The position numbers were made by a program, and so were the translations under genes. The notes under the pieces are model-generated. The model was not told the DNA's origin and did not search any database. It saw nothing but the letters and a program-made list of their open reading frames with translations. A stretch of 64,000 nt of DNA, from the NCBI GenBank assembly GCA_913063125.1, contig CAJXZM010000001.1:62001-126000 (forward strand), read 5' to 3'. The stretch comes from an uncultured Gammaproteobacteria bacterium (GTDB lineage: Bacteria; Pseudomonadota; Gammaproteobacteria; Pseudomonadales; Ketobacteraceae). Position 1 is the first letter of the stretch; each line of letters begins with the position of its first letter. Below, one piece after another: positions 35,119 to 44,278 of this stretch.

Positions 35119-36026
35119 TGTTGGATATTTCCCTGTGATGGTTTATCTGCAACAAGCGACCAAAATGCGTTAACCAATGGGTTTTTTAAATTCTTTTTTA
35201 ATGTGAAAAGCCCAACATCATAAGGTTCTAATGCAGGTTGAACATCCCATGTTTGAATGCGGTCGGCCAGGGGGCTGTGATCTAGAACAATTTTGGGTAC
35301 TACACCGACACCCAGTCCTAGACTCACCATACTAACAATGGCTTCGTTACCGGTGACTTGGGCGTAAATTCTAGGGGTAACACCCATGTCCCGAAACCAA
35401 ACGTCAGTGCGCTGACGAGCAATGCCCCCTTCAGAAAGTACCATTGGAACGTTACTCCATTGTGTGGGGGAGGTTGGTTGTACCATGGGCACGTCTGGAT
35501 CGCTTTGAACCGATGGCGCAATAAAAAGCAAGGGTGAAATGGTAATGGGTTTGAAAACCAAACCTCTCGGTAATGTTCGTGGGTGAGCTGCAATGGTAAT
35601 GTCTTCTTCACCGGCAAGAATTCGAGCGATAGCGTGCTCTGGGTCGCCGGTGTGTAGTTTGATCTCAATACCGGGATAGTCTTGGCGAAAGCGATTCAGT
35701 AAGTCGAATAAAATGCTGTAACTGGCGGTTACTGAGCAGTACATACTGACCTTTCCATGTAGCTTATCAGAATTATTGGTCAGGTCATGGCAGACGAGGT
35801 CCCACTGTGTAGTAGCTTCTTTCGCGTATCGTTGAAACCTTTGCCCCTCAGGCGTCAGGGTGACAGAGCGGTTATCTCGATTAAACAACAGTACCCCCAA
35901 TTCCTCCTCAAGCTGTCTGATATTTCGCGATAGGGCAGAAATGCTGATGTTGCAGGCATCGCTGGCGCGGCCGAAGTGCAAGCTATCAGCAAGGGTGAGA
36001 AAGTGTTTAAGGGCACGAGTATTCAT
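35115..36026 (-). CDS. ilvY: LysR-type regulator IlvY
   Basis: 303 residues from the ATG at 36026; an ATG four codons earlier is possible. The N-terminal winged helix-turn-helix (LKHFLTLADSLHFGRASDAC, ISALSRNIRQLEEELG) and the effector domain with MYCSVTASYSI, DYPGIEIKLHTGD and ARQRTDVWFR match E. coli IlvY at many points. IlvY activates ilvC when bound to acetolactate or acetohydroxybutyrate. It is transcribed divergently from ilvC, the classic arrangement, with 217 bp between. Confidence 0.92.
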   Translation of the reverse strand: MNTRALKHFLTLADSLHFGRASDACNISISALSRNIRQLEEELGVLLFNRDNRSVTLTPEGQRFQRYAKEATTQWDLVCHDLTNNSDKLHGKVSMYCSVTASYSILFDLLNRFRQDYPGIEIKLHTGDPEHAIARILAGEEDITIAAHPRTLPRGLVFKPITISPLLFIAPSVQSDPDVPMVQPTSPTQWSNVPMVLSEGGIARQRTDVWFRDMGVTPRIYAQVTGNEAIVSMVSLGLGVGVVPKIVLDHSPLADRIQTWDVQPALEPYDVGLFTLKKNLKNPLVNAFWSLVADKPSQGNIQQ

Positions 36027-36065
36027 GATGCTAAGCATAGCTTAATTTAATGGTTGTTGCAGAAT

Positions 36066-36093
36066 TTGATACGTTGCGTTGCATTTATATCAA
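36066..36093. promoter_or_regulatory. Candidate IlvY operator
   Basis: TTGATA (36066-36071) and TATCAA (36088-36093) are arms of a 6-bp dyad with a 16-base spacer in the ilvY-ilvC intergenic region, next to TTGC repeats. LysR-type regulators bind T-N11-A dyads here, so this is a candidate site only. Confidence 0.3.
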
Positions 36094-36243
36094 TTTACGA
36101 AAGACTGGGTTTCCTATATGGTAGCGCGACTATATCTAGGATCGACTAGGTACACTCAGATACGCAGTTAGCGAGCATCTCGACAATAACTTCGACTACA
36201 CTCGATAGCACAGTAAATAACGTCAACCAATGGAAATTTCATC

Positions 36244-37719
36244 ATGCCAAATAACTACTTTAATACACTACCTCTACGTGAGCAGCTAGAGCAATTAGCT
36301 AAGTGCCGATTCATGGATATTTCAGAATTCCCTGATGGCGTTGAAGCCCTTAAAGGCAAAAAAATAGTTGTTATTGGTTGTGGTGCTCAAGGTTTAGCGC
36401 AGGGCATGAATTTACGCGATAGTGGTTGTGATGTTTCTTACACATTGCGTCAAGCTGCCATTGATGAGAAGCGTCAATCTTGGAAGAACGCTACAGAAAA
36501 CGGCTTCACTGTCGGTACTTATGACGAGCTAATTCCCACTGCGGATGTGGTATTAAACCTGACTCCTGATAAGCAACATACATCCGTTGTTAACCAAATC
36601 ATGCCGCTAATGAAGCAAGATGCATGTTTGTCATACTCTCACGGTTTTAACATCGTAGAAGAAGGTATGAAAATCCGTGAAGATTTGACCGTAATCATGG
36701 TTGCTCCTAAGTGCCCCGGTTCTGAAGTGCGTAACGAATATGTTCGTGGTTTTGGTGTACCAACATTGATTGCTGTACATGAAGATAATGATCCTAAAGG
36801 TGAAGGTCTTGCACTAGCAAAAGCCTATGCTGTAGGTACTGGTGGTCATAAAGCCGGTGTATTGATGTCATCTTTTATCGCAGAAGTTAAGTCTGACCTA
36901 ATGGGTGAGCAAACTATTCTATGTGGTATGTTGCAAACCGGTTCTTTGTTGTGCTTTGACAAGATGGTTGAAGAGGGTGTTGATGCAGGTTATGCCTCTA
37001 AGCTGGTTCAGTTTGGTTGGGAAACAGTGACCGAAGCATTAAAGTATGGTGGTGTAACAAACATGTTAGATCGTTTGTCTAACCCTGCGAAGATCAAATG
37101 TTTTGACCTTTCTGAAGAGTTAAAGCAAATCATGCGCCCTCTATACAACAAGCATCAGGATGACATCATTAACGGCACCTTCTCTCGTACTATGATGGAA
37201 GATTGGGCGAATGATGACGTTAACCTTCTGGGCTGGCGTGCAGAGACTGCTGAAACAGCATTCGAGAAAACACCTGCTGGAGACGTTGAAATCTCTGAGC
37301 AAGAATTCTTCGATAACGGCATCTTAATGGTTGCGATGGTTAAAGCTGGTGTCGAGCTTGCGTTTGAAACAATGACTGCTGCGGGTATCATTGCAGATTC
37401 TGCATACTACGAGTCTCTTCATGAAACTCCGTTAATTGCTAACACGATTGCGCGTAAGAAGTTGTACGAGATGAACGCAACTATCTCGGATACTGCTGAA
37501 TACGGTTGTTACTTATATAATCACGCTTGTTTGCCTCTATTGGCTGACTTTATGAAAGACATCAAGACAGATGTTATTGGACGTGGCTTGAATGTTGAAG
37601 ACAACGGTGTTGATAACGCGCGTTTGATTGAAGTGAACGAAGCGCTTCGCAGTCATCCTGTTGAAGCTATTGGTGGCGTTCTTCGTGGCCACATGGCTGA
37701 TATGAAGAAAATCGTATAG
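36244..37719 (+). CDS. ilvC: Ketol-acid reductoisomerase, class II (long form)
   Basis: 491 residues, the long form found in enterics and relatives. It converts acetolactate and acetohydroxybutyrate into dihydroxy-acids of valine and isoleucine synthesis with NADPH and Mg2+. The N-terminal nucleotide site is [20 protein letters not shown] followed by [23 protein letters not shown], the E-containing [12 protein letters not shown] and a duplicated C-terminal knotted domain follow. The start has GGAAA upstream. Divergent ilvY supports activation by substrate. A terminator follows. Confidence 0.97.
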   Translation: MPNNYFNTLPLREQLEQLAKCRFMDISEFPDGVEALKGKKIVVIGCGAQGLAQGMNLRDSGCDVSYTLRQAAIDEKRQSWKNATENGFTVGTYDELIPTADVVLNLTPDKQHTSVVNQIMPLMKQDACLSYSHGFNIVEEGMKIREDLTVIMVAPKCPGSEVRNEYVRGFGVPTLIAVHEDNDPKGEGLALAKAYAVGTGGHKAGVLMSSFIAEVKSDLMGEQTILCGMLQTGSLLCFDKMVEEGVDAGYASKLVQFGWETVTEALKYGGVTNMLDRLSNPAKIKCFDLSEELKQIMRPLYNKHQDDIINGTFSRTMMEDWANDDVNLLGWRAETAETAFEKTPAGDVEISEQEFFDNGILMVAMVKAGVELAFETMTAAGIIADSAYYESLHETPLIANTIARKKLYEMNATISDTAEYGCYLYNHACLPLLADFMKDIKTDVIGRGLNVEDNGVDNARLIEVNEALRSHPVEAIGGVLRGHMADMKKIV

Positions 37720-38024
37720 TGTGAGTTTAGCCAATATTGGTTATTCAATTCACTAGTGAAAAGGGCTGAGGTTACGATCTTAGCCTTTTTTTTCGCTTTT
37801 TTTATTGAGAAGAATGTCAGTTTCTCGATATTTATTCAGCGGATTTCGTAGACCGCACAATATTAGTTTTTATTTCAGAATGCACTGTAAATATGTCCCT
37901 ATAGGCTTTCTTCGGCGTCCATGCCTCAGAAGTTTCTGAAATATAAAATTATATTATGCTAATTCCTCATCCTGAGTCAGCCTGATTTAGCGATAATAAC
38001 CCTTACTTAAAAAGTCGGATTCTT
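37720..38024. other. Interval between ilvC and modF
   Basis: 305 bp. The first 75 bp contain the ilvC terminator. The rest is AT-rich and should hold the modF promoter; I see no convincing ModE-type dyad. Confidence 0.4.
37759..37793 (+). terminator. Rho-independent terminator after ilvC
   Basis: AAGGGCTGAG pairs with CTTAGCCTTT, with wobble pairs, around an 8-base loop, followed by a long T run (37787-37793). Confidence 0.75.
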
Positions 38025-39458
38025 ATGACGCATTGTTCACCTATTCGCCTAGAAAACCTTACTGTGAATTTTGATGACCGTTTTCAATTAACGGATATTA
38101 ACTGGCAGATTGACCCTTTACAGCATTGGGTTATCACTGGAGCCAATGGTGCAGGAAAGTCAGCATTAGCCGCGATTCTTGCGGGTGTTATTAACAATGG
38201 CGCAGAATGTTTGTCGGGAACGGCAGAGGGGTTACCTGTAAGGGTAGGGTTGGTTTCGTTTGAAGCTCAGGCTGAACTGATTGACGTTGAGAGGAAAAAG
38301 GATGACGCCGATATTATGGACGTTATCTCCGAAGGCACACCGGTAAGGGAGATCCTGTATGAAGATTGTCAGGATACTGAATTAGCTGGGCAGCTTATCG
38401 AAAAATTTGGTCTTGAGGCATTGCTTGATCGTTCTTTTCGCAAGCTCTCCACAGGAGAGTCTCGTAAGGTAATGTTGATTCGGGCGCTGGCCAGTAGACC
38501 CGATTTATTAGTGCTGGATGAGCCTTTTGATGGGTTAGATGTTAAAACATTGGAAATGTTGCAACAGCATTTGGCAACACTTATCGATACCGTACCGATG
38601 GTGATGGTACTTAATCGTTTTGATGAGTTTCCTGATTTTATTACCGATATTGCTTATGTTGAAAAAGGCAGGTTACAGCATCAAGTTCGCCGAGATGATG
38701 CCAAGGCTTATGGAGAGCTGTATAAGCTGCTGCATTTGAAAACAACGGATCTTTCTATCCCAGCGGTAGATTTAGAAAATGCCATTCCCAGCTTGGACCC
38801 TGATCAACCACTCGTTCGCCTCAACAATATCACGATTAAATACGATGAAAAGAAAGTGATTAGTGATTTGAATTGGACGATTAACGCTAATCAACACTGG
38901 CAACTTAGTGGGCCAAACGGCAGTGGAAAAACAGCATTGTTGTCGTTGATTACCGGTGATCACCCGCAATGTTACGTGAACGATATATTTGTTTTTGGCT
39001 TTAAGCGGGGCAGCGGCGAGAGTATTTGGCAGATCAAACAATTCATCGGTTACGTATCCACGGCTTTACAGTGGGAGTATCGGGTGGGCACGAGTATTCG
39101 AAATGTTATTATTTCTGGGTTTTACGACAGCATTGGCCTGTACAGTAAGTCTACCGATAAGCAGAAAAGTATTGCTGATCAGTGGTTGGCTTTGCTGGGA
39201 ATGTCCGGTCGAGCCGATCAGCCTTTTAATAAGCTATCTTATGGTGATCAACGTTTATTGCTAATTGCACGAGCGATGGTGAAACATCCACCGTTATTGA
39301 TTCTGGATGAGCCTTGTCTTGGTTTAGATGATATGAATCGACAGCTCGTGTTAGCGTTGATTGAAAAGATCTGTGCAGGTAGCGAAACATCGGTGATATA
39401 CGTGAATCACCACCCCGAAGACCAAATTAGCGGAATTGAAAATTATCTGGCGTTATAG
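38025..39458 (+). CDS. modF: Two-domain ABC ATPase ModF (PhrA)
   Basis: 477 residues with two complete ABC domains: Walker A GANGAGKS and GPNGSGKT, signatures LSTGESRKVMLIRAL and LSYGDQRLLLIARAM, and Walker B LLVLDEPFDGLD and LLILDEPCLGLD. The arrangement and length match ModF, an accessory ATPase named for its place beside the molybdate transporter in E. coli, where its exact role is unclear. No modABC genes are adjacent here, so a molybdenum link is not supported by context. Soluble, cytoplasmic. Confidence 0.85.
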   Translation: MTHCSPIRLENLTVNFDDRFQLTDINWQIDPLQHWVITGANGAGKSALAAILAGVINNGAECLSGTAEGLPVRVGLVSFEAQAELIDVERKKDDADIMDVISEGTPVREILYEDCQDTELAGQLIEKFGLEALLDRSFRKLSTGESRKVMLIRALASRPDLLVLDEPFDGLDVKTLEMLQQHLATLIDTVPMVMVLNRFDEFPDFITDIAYVEKGRLQHQVRRDDAKAYGELYKLLHLKTTDLSIPAVDLENAIPSLDPDQPLVRLNNITIKYDEKKVISDLNWTINANQHWQLSGPNGSGKTALLSLITGDHPQCYVNDIFVFGFKRGSGESIWQIKQFIGYVSTALQWEYRVGTSIRNVIISGFYDSIGLYSKSTDKQKSIADQWLALLGMSGRADQPFNKLSYGDQRLLLIARAMVKHPPLLILDEPCLGLDDMNRQLVLALIEKICAGSETSVIYVNHHPEDQISGIENYLAL

Positions 39459-39478
39459 CGGGTGGTTTGCGAATGGTC

Positions 39479-39605
39479 TAATTCCAGTTTTGAACGGAAT
39501 ATACATGCATATCGTTCGAGTTGACGAACATATGAAAAATCAGTACTGTGATTTTAAATCGACAAATGCACTACAGCGGTAACCAAAACGGTTGAACTGG
39601 AATTA
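39479..39605. repeat. 127-bp palindromic element with internal hairpins
   Basis: TAATTCCAGTT (39479-39489) and AACTGGAATTA (39595-39605) are perfect 11-bp inverted ends. Between them lie two hairpins: 39508-39534 (CATAT-C-GTTCG against CGAACATATG, one bulged base) and 39536-39555 (AAAATCA, GTACTG, TGATTTT). The whole could fold as a cloverleaf-like structure. It resembles a small non-autonomous element or a structured RNA, and I do not recognise it. Confidence 0.6.
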
Positions 39606-39689
39606 CCGTTAATAAAGGCTGCACTGTATCTAAAATATTTTCCCAGCTTACCAAGTAATCATCTAATAATAATTCATAAGGAAATTAAT

Positions 39690-41294
39690 GTGTTCACTAT
39701 TGATCGTCTAAAATTATTTATCTCCATTGCCTGTTTATGTGTTTTAGTTACCGCATGTGGTGGAGGTGGAGGTGGTTCTAACGATGTACCGCCAACTGCT
39801 GATGATGAAGTCGAAGGTGATGGTAGTTCTAATGAAACACCGCCAACAGTTGATGATGAAGTCGAAGGTGGTAGTAGTTCTAGCAATGCACCACCAACCG
39901 TTGATGCTGGTACAGATCAAACGGTGAATCATACACAAGAAAGCTCTGTGAGCTTAATGGCTACTGTTTCTGATGATGGGTTGCCAGTGATTCGCTGGGT
40001 CCAGCTTTCAGGGACGCCTGTGATTTTATCAAGCACTTCAACGGCTGATACCAGTTTTTTAACCACTGGAGTCTTCAATGTAGATCCTCTCGTATTTGAA
40101 GTGACGGTAGATGATGGAACTAATGCTGCGGTTAGCGACACTGTTTCAGTAACTGTTATCTCTGCTTGGATGCTCAATCCGGTAGGCCTGCGTTCGACCA
40201 GTTTTATGGAGCTAGATAGTCCTCTTGGTGTAATAGTAAATGTGTTGAGCGAAAAGTTACAGACGGTTGATACAGACGATTATGTTTCTATAGAAACAAG
40301 GGGGATTCCAAATTATGTTATTACTCCTACACAGGAATTTATTGATAGTGTAAACAACCACCCTCTGGCGGCAACGGCTTTTATTACCGGTTCATCTAAT
40401 CTGAGTCCTGGTTTTAATGTTTCCTTTGGCTCCGATATTGGCTACAACAGCAGTAATTTGAATTGCAATCTTTACGGAGGGTTCGGATTCTGGCCGCCGG
40501 GCTATGATTGTCCAATTGAATTGGCCAAGACCGCCTTCTTTCCTGTTTCACCTACAGTTGCCGCAACAGCGTGTGAAGTTGGCCAGGGTGTTATAGGGCT
40601 TTGGGTTAATGGCGTAAGCCTTTATGGCTGGAGCAGTGACGGTGCCAGTTACGACGCTAATTCTTGGTTTAATCTTGCGCCGGTGGCAGAGCAGTTTGAT
40701 GTAGATATTTGCGGGGGGCATGCAGATCAAGGTGAATATATTCATCACGCTTACTCGAGTTGTCTAGCTACCACGCTCGGCGACGATGGCTCAGTTCATT
40801 CACCTATATACGGGTTTGCCGCCGACGGTTATCCAATTTATGGTCCGTACGAAAGTAATGGCACATTGGCAATCAGTGCTTGGATGGTCCGTGATTATGG
40901 AGACGCCGTCAGTGATGGCGGCTGTGGCACACCAGGGCTGCGTACATGCGTGCTTATCGACGAATATGACCTTTCAGCAGGCGTTGATACTAGCGTCACT
41001 CAAGGGCCCAATATAGGAGAAACCGTTACAACACTTTTTGATAATACGTTGAATGCTGACATTGGCTATTATTTGGAAGACTATTATTTTGCTGCCAAAG
41101 CAGCCACAGGGCAGCAACTTGACCAGCATAATGGCCATGATAACAACGATAGTCGTGGTTATCATTACCATACGACGGTGACAGATGATGGTTCAGGTAA
41201 GCTGGTACCCGCTTTTCCTTATACGGTAGGCCCTCGTTTCTACGGAGCGCTTGAAGCTAATGCACTGACTACTTGTGGGGCTGATGGTAGCTAA
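39690..41294 (+). CDS. YHYH-domain lipoprotein with Ig-like domain
   Basis: 534 residues from a GTG (AAGGAAA upstream). A lipobox LVTAC gives Cys23, followed by GGGGGGS. A low-complexity spacer (about 30-68) repeats PPTxDDEVEG units. A PKD/K319L-like Ig domain follows (about 70-150). The rest is the YHYH domain: GVIGLWVNGVSLYGW, GHADQGEYIHHAYSSCL, SPIYGFAADGYPIYGPY, and finally GYHYHTTVTDDG, VGPRFYG. The His motifs suggest metal or cofactor binding; the family's function is poorly defined. It is expected on the outer membrane, either face. Confidence 0.85.
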   Translation: MFTIDRLKLFISIACLCVLVTACGGGGGGSNDVPPTADDEVEGDGSSNETPPTVDDEVEGGSSSSNAPPTVDAGTDQTVNHTQESSVSLMATVSDDGLPVIRWVQLSGTPVILSSTSTADTSFLTTGVFNVDPLVFEVTVDDGTNAAVSDTVSVTVISAWMLNPVGLRSTSFMELDSPLGVIVNVLSEKLQTVDTDDYVSIETRGIPNYVITPTQEFIDSVNNHPLAATAFITGSSNLSPGFNVSFGSDIGYNSSNLNCNLYGGFGFWPPGYDCPIELAKTAFFPVSPTVAATACEVGQGVIGLWVNGVSLYGWSSDGASYDANSWFNLAPVAEQFDVDICGGHADQGEYIHHAYSSCLATTLGDDGSVHSPIYGFAADGYPIYGPYESNGTLAISAWMVRDYGDAVSDGGCGTPGLRTCVLIDEYDLSAGVDTSVTQGPNIGETVTTLFDNTLNADIGYYLEDYYFAAKAATGQQLDQHNGHDNNDSRGYHYHTTVTDDGSGKLVPAFPYTVGPRFYGALEANALTTCGADGS

Positions 41295-41519
41295 ATTGTG
41301 CCCCTGGGGCGATTAGTCGTCCCATTACTACGCCCATTCCTACGCGCATGCTTTCATTGTGAAAAATCGTTGTTACAAAAGAGATACAAATATTTAAGTG
41401 TTTATGGCGGCTGTACCTTTCCTCTGTACTAACCTGTTCAAGTAGCATGAGAATTTTATTAAGTGCTATTTGAAATGGAACTAATACTAGTATGTATTCA
41501 ATTGTTGAGGATTTGTCTA

Positions 41520-42050
41520 ATGAAAAATAAAATTTGTTTAATCGTTGGTTTGATATGTTGTTGTTTAATGCAAGGAGCATTTGCTGAAACATGGACCTCT
41601 AGTTTATGGGCATGTGAAAAAACTTCTGGTACTAGTGATATCGATGAAAATGACAGGGTCGATTTTAACAGAGTTACAATTTCGGATGATGCCAATTTAT
41701 TAACTTACTTTAAATGTCCCGTGGATTTGCGTAGCGATAAAGTTATTACCAAAATCCAAGTAGATGTTTACTCCGATACTTCAATAAATGTAATCAATTT
41801 AGCTCCAAATGACCCCAATATAGTGTATTCATTTCCAATATGTTCGTTAACCATACAAAATAGCCCAGGCGGCCATGATGTAGTGTCACTTATTCCAGGA
41901 AAGTCGGTGTCATGGGGTAATTATGATAGGCTTGAGGTTTCTAATCCTACGCTTCAACCTCATGCGCAGAGCGCAATTTTGTCGTGTAGAACGCCTTATT
42001 ATGCAGATGTGACGAGGTTTTATGGACTTCGTATCACATATGAAAATTGA
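41520..42050 (+). CDS. Secreted hypothetical protein
   Basis: 176 residues from the ATG at 41520; upstream in-frame starts would precede a clear signal peptide (MKNKICLIVGLICCCLMQGA, cleavage after AFA). The mature protein of about 153 residues is beta-rich with four Cys (WACEKTSG, FKCPVD, FPICSLTI, ILSCRTPY), consistent with two disulfides. No family is recognised. It is followed by a strong hairpin. Confidence 0.65.
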   Translation: MKNKICLIVGLICCCLMQGAFAETWTSSLWACEKTSGTSDIDENDRVDFNRVTISDDANLLTYFKCPVDLRSDKVITKIQVDVYSDTSINVINLAPNDPNIVYSFPICSLTIQNSPGGHDVVSLIPGKSVSWGNYDRLEVSNPTLQPHAQSAILSCRTPYYADVTRFYGLRITYEN

Positions 42051-42126
42051 TTAATAAAATTATTTACGACCTTCTCCTGATGGTAACTATTTGATTTTCT
42101 ATCGGGGAAATTGCACTAATACCTAC

Positions 42127-42160
42127 GTAACAATCACCGTCTTAAGGCGGTGGTTGTTAC
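42127..42160. terminator. Strong hairpin between convergent genes
   Basis: GTAACAATCACCGTC pairs with GGCGGTGGTTGTTAC (two G-U pairs) around TTAA, a 15-bp stem with a 4-base loop. It lies between two convergent genes and probably ends both transcripts, although no T run follows. Confidence 0.55.
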
Positions 42161-42251
42161 AATGTCCGGACTGAAAGCCCAGTATTTTGGCTAAACCCAG
42201 TGAAGTACTGCTTAACTTCAAAATAGAGTTGTAGCGAATAATAATGCCCCC

Positions 42252-43097
42252 TTAGAGAGGAGCTGCAATAGTCTCTAGGATTATATCGGCACTTTTTTTC
42301 GATTGTTCTAGCATGACGAGATGGCCTCCATTTAAAACGGTGTGCCCTGTTGGACCAAAATCATTAACGAAACTCTTGCCTTTTTTCCAAGGTAAGACCC
42401 TATTTTTATCACCCCAAACAATCATTGTTTTTGGAAAATAGTCTGCCATTCTTAAATTATTTAAGTGGTTTGATTTATACAGTGATTCAATCAACAGTCC
42501 CAGATTCTGTATGTTTTCGGGGTCAGTATTAAGATCTTTTAGATGATTTATAGCTTCCTTGGGTACAAGTTTGGGTTGTCCAATTTGGTATTTGACTGCA
42601 ACACTCGTCATTGGTTTAGGCGTATGGAGGGTTTTCCTTACGCCATTGTAAAGTCTGTTCAATGACGAGTTGGCCCAATGATAAAAAAAACGACCCATTA
42701 ATCCCAATGTACGGGGGACTAGAACATTAAAGAGAATCATTGCATGAATGCCTTCGCCTTTTACTCGGGTACAATATTCCAACGCCGCACCACTTCCCAG
42801 GCAATTACCTACTAGGACAACCGATGTAAGCTTATTTTTCTTGATAAAGATGGATAAGATATCTGCATAATCGGCTAGACCATGCTGCTGTAGTTCGGTT
42901 CGATGTTTACCATATCCGGGCCAGTCCACTTGGATGACAGAATGTTTTTCGGACAATATTTCAGCAACAGTTGACCATATGGTATGGTCAGTTCCTGCGT
43001 TATGTAATAGTACAATCGTATTGGAGCTTGGCGACGCATTTCTTGCGGGTACTGTTTTATAGTAAACAGGGACCCCATTACAAATAGTAGATTCCAT
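42252..43097 (-). CDS. Alpha/beta hydrolase with Cys at the nucleophile position
   Basis: 281 residues from the ATG at 43097 (GGAGATATTG upstream). Alpha/beta hydrolase fold: VLLHNAGTDHTIW oxyanion region, VDWPGYGKH, nucleophile elbow VGNCLGSG, acid in MIVWGDKNRVLP, and histidine in NGGHLVML. The elbow normally reads G-x-S-x-G; here Cys99 takes the place of Ser, as in dienelactone hydrolases. Thus either a Cys hydrolase or a changed activity. It lies 149 bp from, and on the same strand as, an AraC regulator gene. Confidence 0.8.
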   Translation of the reverse strand: MESTICNGVPVYYKTVPARNASPSSNTIVLLHNAGTDHTIWSTVAEILSEKHSVIQVDWPGYGKHRTELQQHGLADYADILSIFIKKNKLTSVVLVGNCLGSGAALEYCTRVKGEGIHAMILFNVLVPRTLGLMGRFFYHWANSSLNRLYNGVRKTLHTPKPMTSVAVKYQIGQPKLVPKEAINHLKDLNTDPENIQNLGLLIESLYKSNHLNNLRMADYFPKTMIVWGDKNRVLPWKKGKSFVNDFGPTGHTVLNGGHLVMLEQSKKSADIILETIAAPL

Positions 43098-43190
43098 CAA
43101 TATCTCCATTTCTAAATATACGGTTGCTTGCAACCTGAAGCATGGCTTCGTTAAACTGTTGCGTAGATCTTAATAGGATGTGAAGGAGGG

Positions 43191-43216
43191 CGCTTGTATG
43201 GATCGCTTGTATGGAT
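43191..43216. repeat. Tandem 13-bp duplication
   Basis: The unit CGCTTGTATGGAT occurs twice in a row in the gap between the hydrolase and AraC genes, followed by a short palindrome (CCATATATGG). It could be part of a regulatory site for the AraC regulator. Confidence 0.5.
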
Positions 43217-43246
43217 CCATATATGGGATCGATTGAATTTATTCCA

Positions 43247-44032
43247 TTAGAAAAAAATGTCTAGCTGCTTACGGATATTACTTGGAGATGCTCCCATTGC
43301 CTCTGAAACAGTCCGGCTATAATGGGCCAAGTCGTGAAAACCTGATTCATGAGCAACCTCTGTAAAGTTCATTCCCTGAGCTAATAATGGAATACTTTTC
43401 CAAAAAGAGACGCTTCGTATGTACTGCGACAACGTGCAATGCATATCTCTTTTAAAGAGGGATCGTAGCCGAGATTCTGATAGATTTACTTTTTCAGCCA
43501 GGGTGCTTATCGTAAGCTCATCGGCTCTAGAGCGCTCTACAATATCAATAATATTTTCGACTCTAGGGTCAAGAGCCGGTGTTGAGATGTTCGGATCGCA
43601 AAGTGAATAAACAACAGCGTTAAATAGTGTCAAAGCAGCACCTATGGATAGTTCTTTAAAGAAACTTTGTCGGCATAATTCTTGGGTTTTTGAAAGCTCA
43701 TTGGGTGAAAGCTCCCTGGTATCATTAGGTCCTACGCATTGCATCAAGTCTTTATACGCTGTGGTCGTGATAAAGGCGTCTATGATTGTGAGATCGGAGT
43801 CTTCTGCGTAAATGTTGGTCCGTTCTACATTGGGGCCTAGAATGGCACCCTGCAACGTTAACGTTTCATTGTCTTCACGGGTAACAACGAACGGTTTTCC
43901 AGAGGAAATTATTATAGTTACCGATAGTCGTCGATATGGGGATTCGTTACGTTCCAGTACGAGTGACAAGTCTTGTTTTAAGAAGTAACGGTCCCAAATA
44001 TAAATACGAGGACGTGTTATTTTATTGGCCAA
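43247..44032 (-). CDS. AraC-family transcriptional regulator
   Basis: 261 residues from a TTG at 44032 with AAGGGGTTGGGAT upstream; an in-frame stop lies just before, and no ATG is available. The N-terminal 160 residues are a cupin-like sensing region (ERNESPYRRLSV, GPNVERTNIYA). The C-terminal two helix-turn-helix motifs are typical: LTISTLAEKVNLSESRLRSL with FKRDMHCTLSQY, and MNFTEVAHESGFHDLAHYSR. It probably controls the hydrolase downstream. The ligand is unknown. Confidence 0.88.
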   Translation of the reverse strand: MANKITRPRIYIWDRYFLKQDLSLVLERNESPYRRLSVTIIISSGKPFVVTREDNETLTLQGAILGPNVERTNIYAEDSDLTIIDAFITTTAYKDLMQCVGPNDTRELSPNELSKTQELCRQSFFKELSIGAALTLFNAVVYSLCDPNISTPALDPRVENIIDIVERSRADELTISTLAEKVNLSESRLRSLFKRDMHCTLSQYIRSVSFWKSIPLLAQGMNFTEVAHESGFHDLAHYSRTVSEAMGASPSNIRKQLDIFF

Positions 44033-44278
44033 ATCCCAACCCCTTTATGTATATTACCCTCGTGTATTTTGTGAGTATATATTGTTTTGGAAGTCAGACC
44101 TAAGATGGAAGTAATAAGGACTTAACTTGGGTGAGAATACAGTGTCATGTTACTTGATGGATTCCCTCTTTTATCTAGGTTAAGTCTGATTATTTACATG
44201 TTTTTCCTATGAGAAAGTTGTATTTTTGTTATTTTTACCCATAATAAAAGTGATAATGATCAGATAAAGTGGAATATA

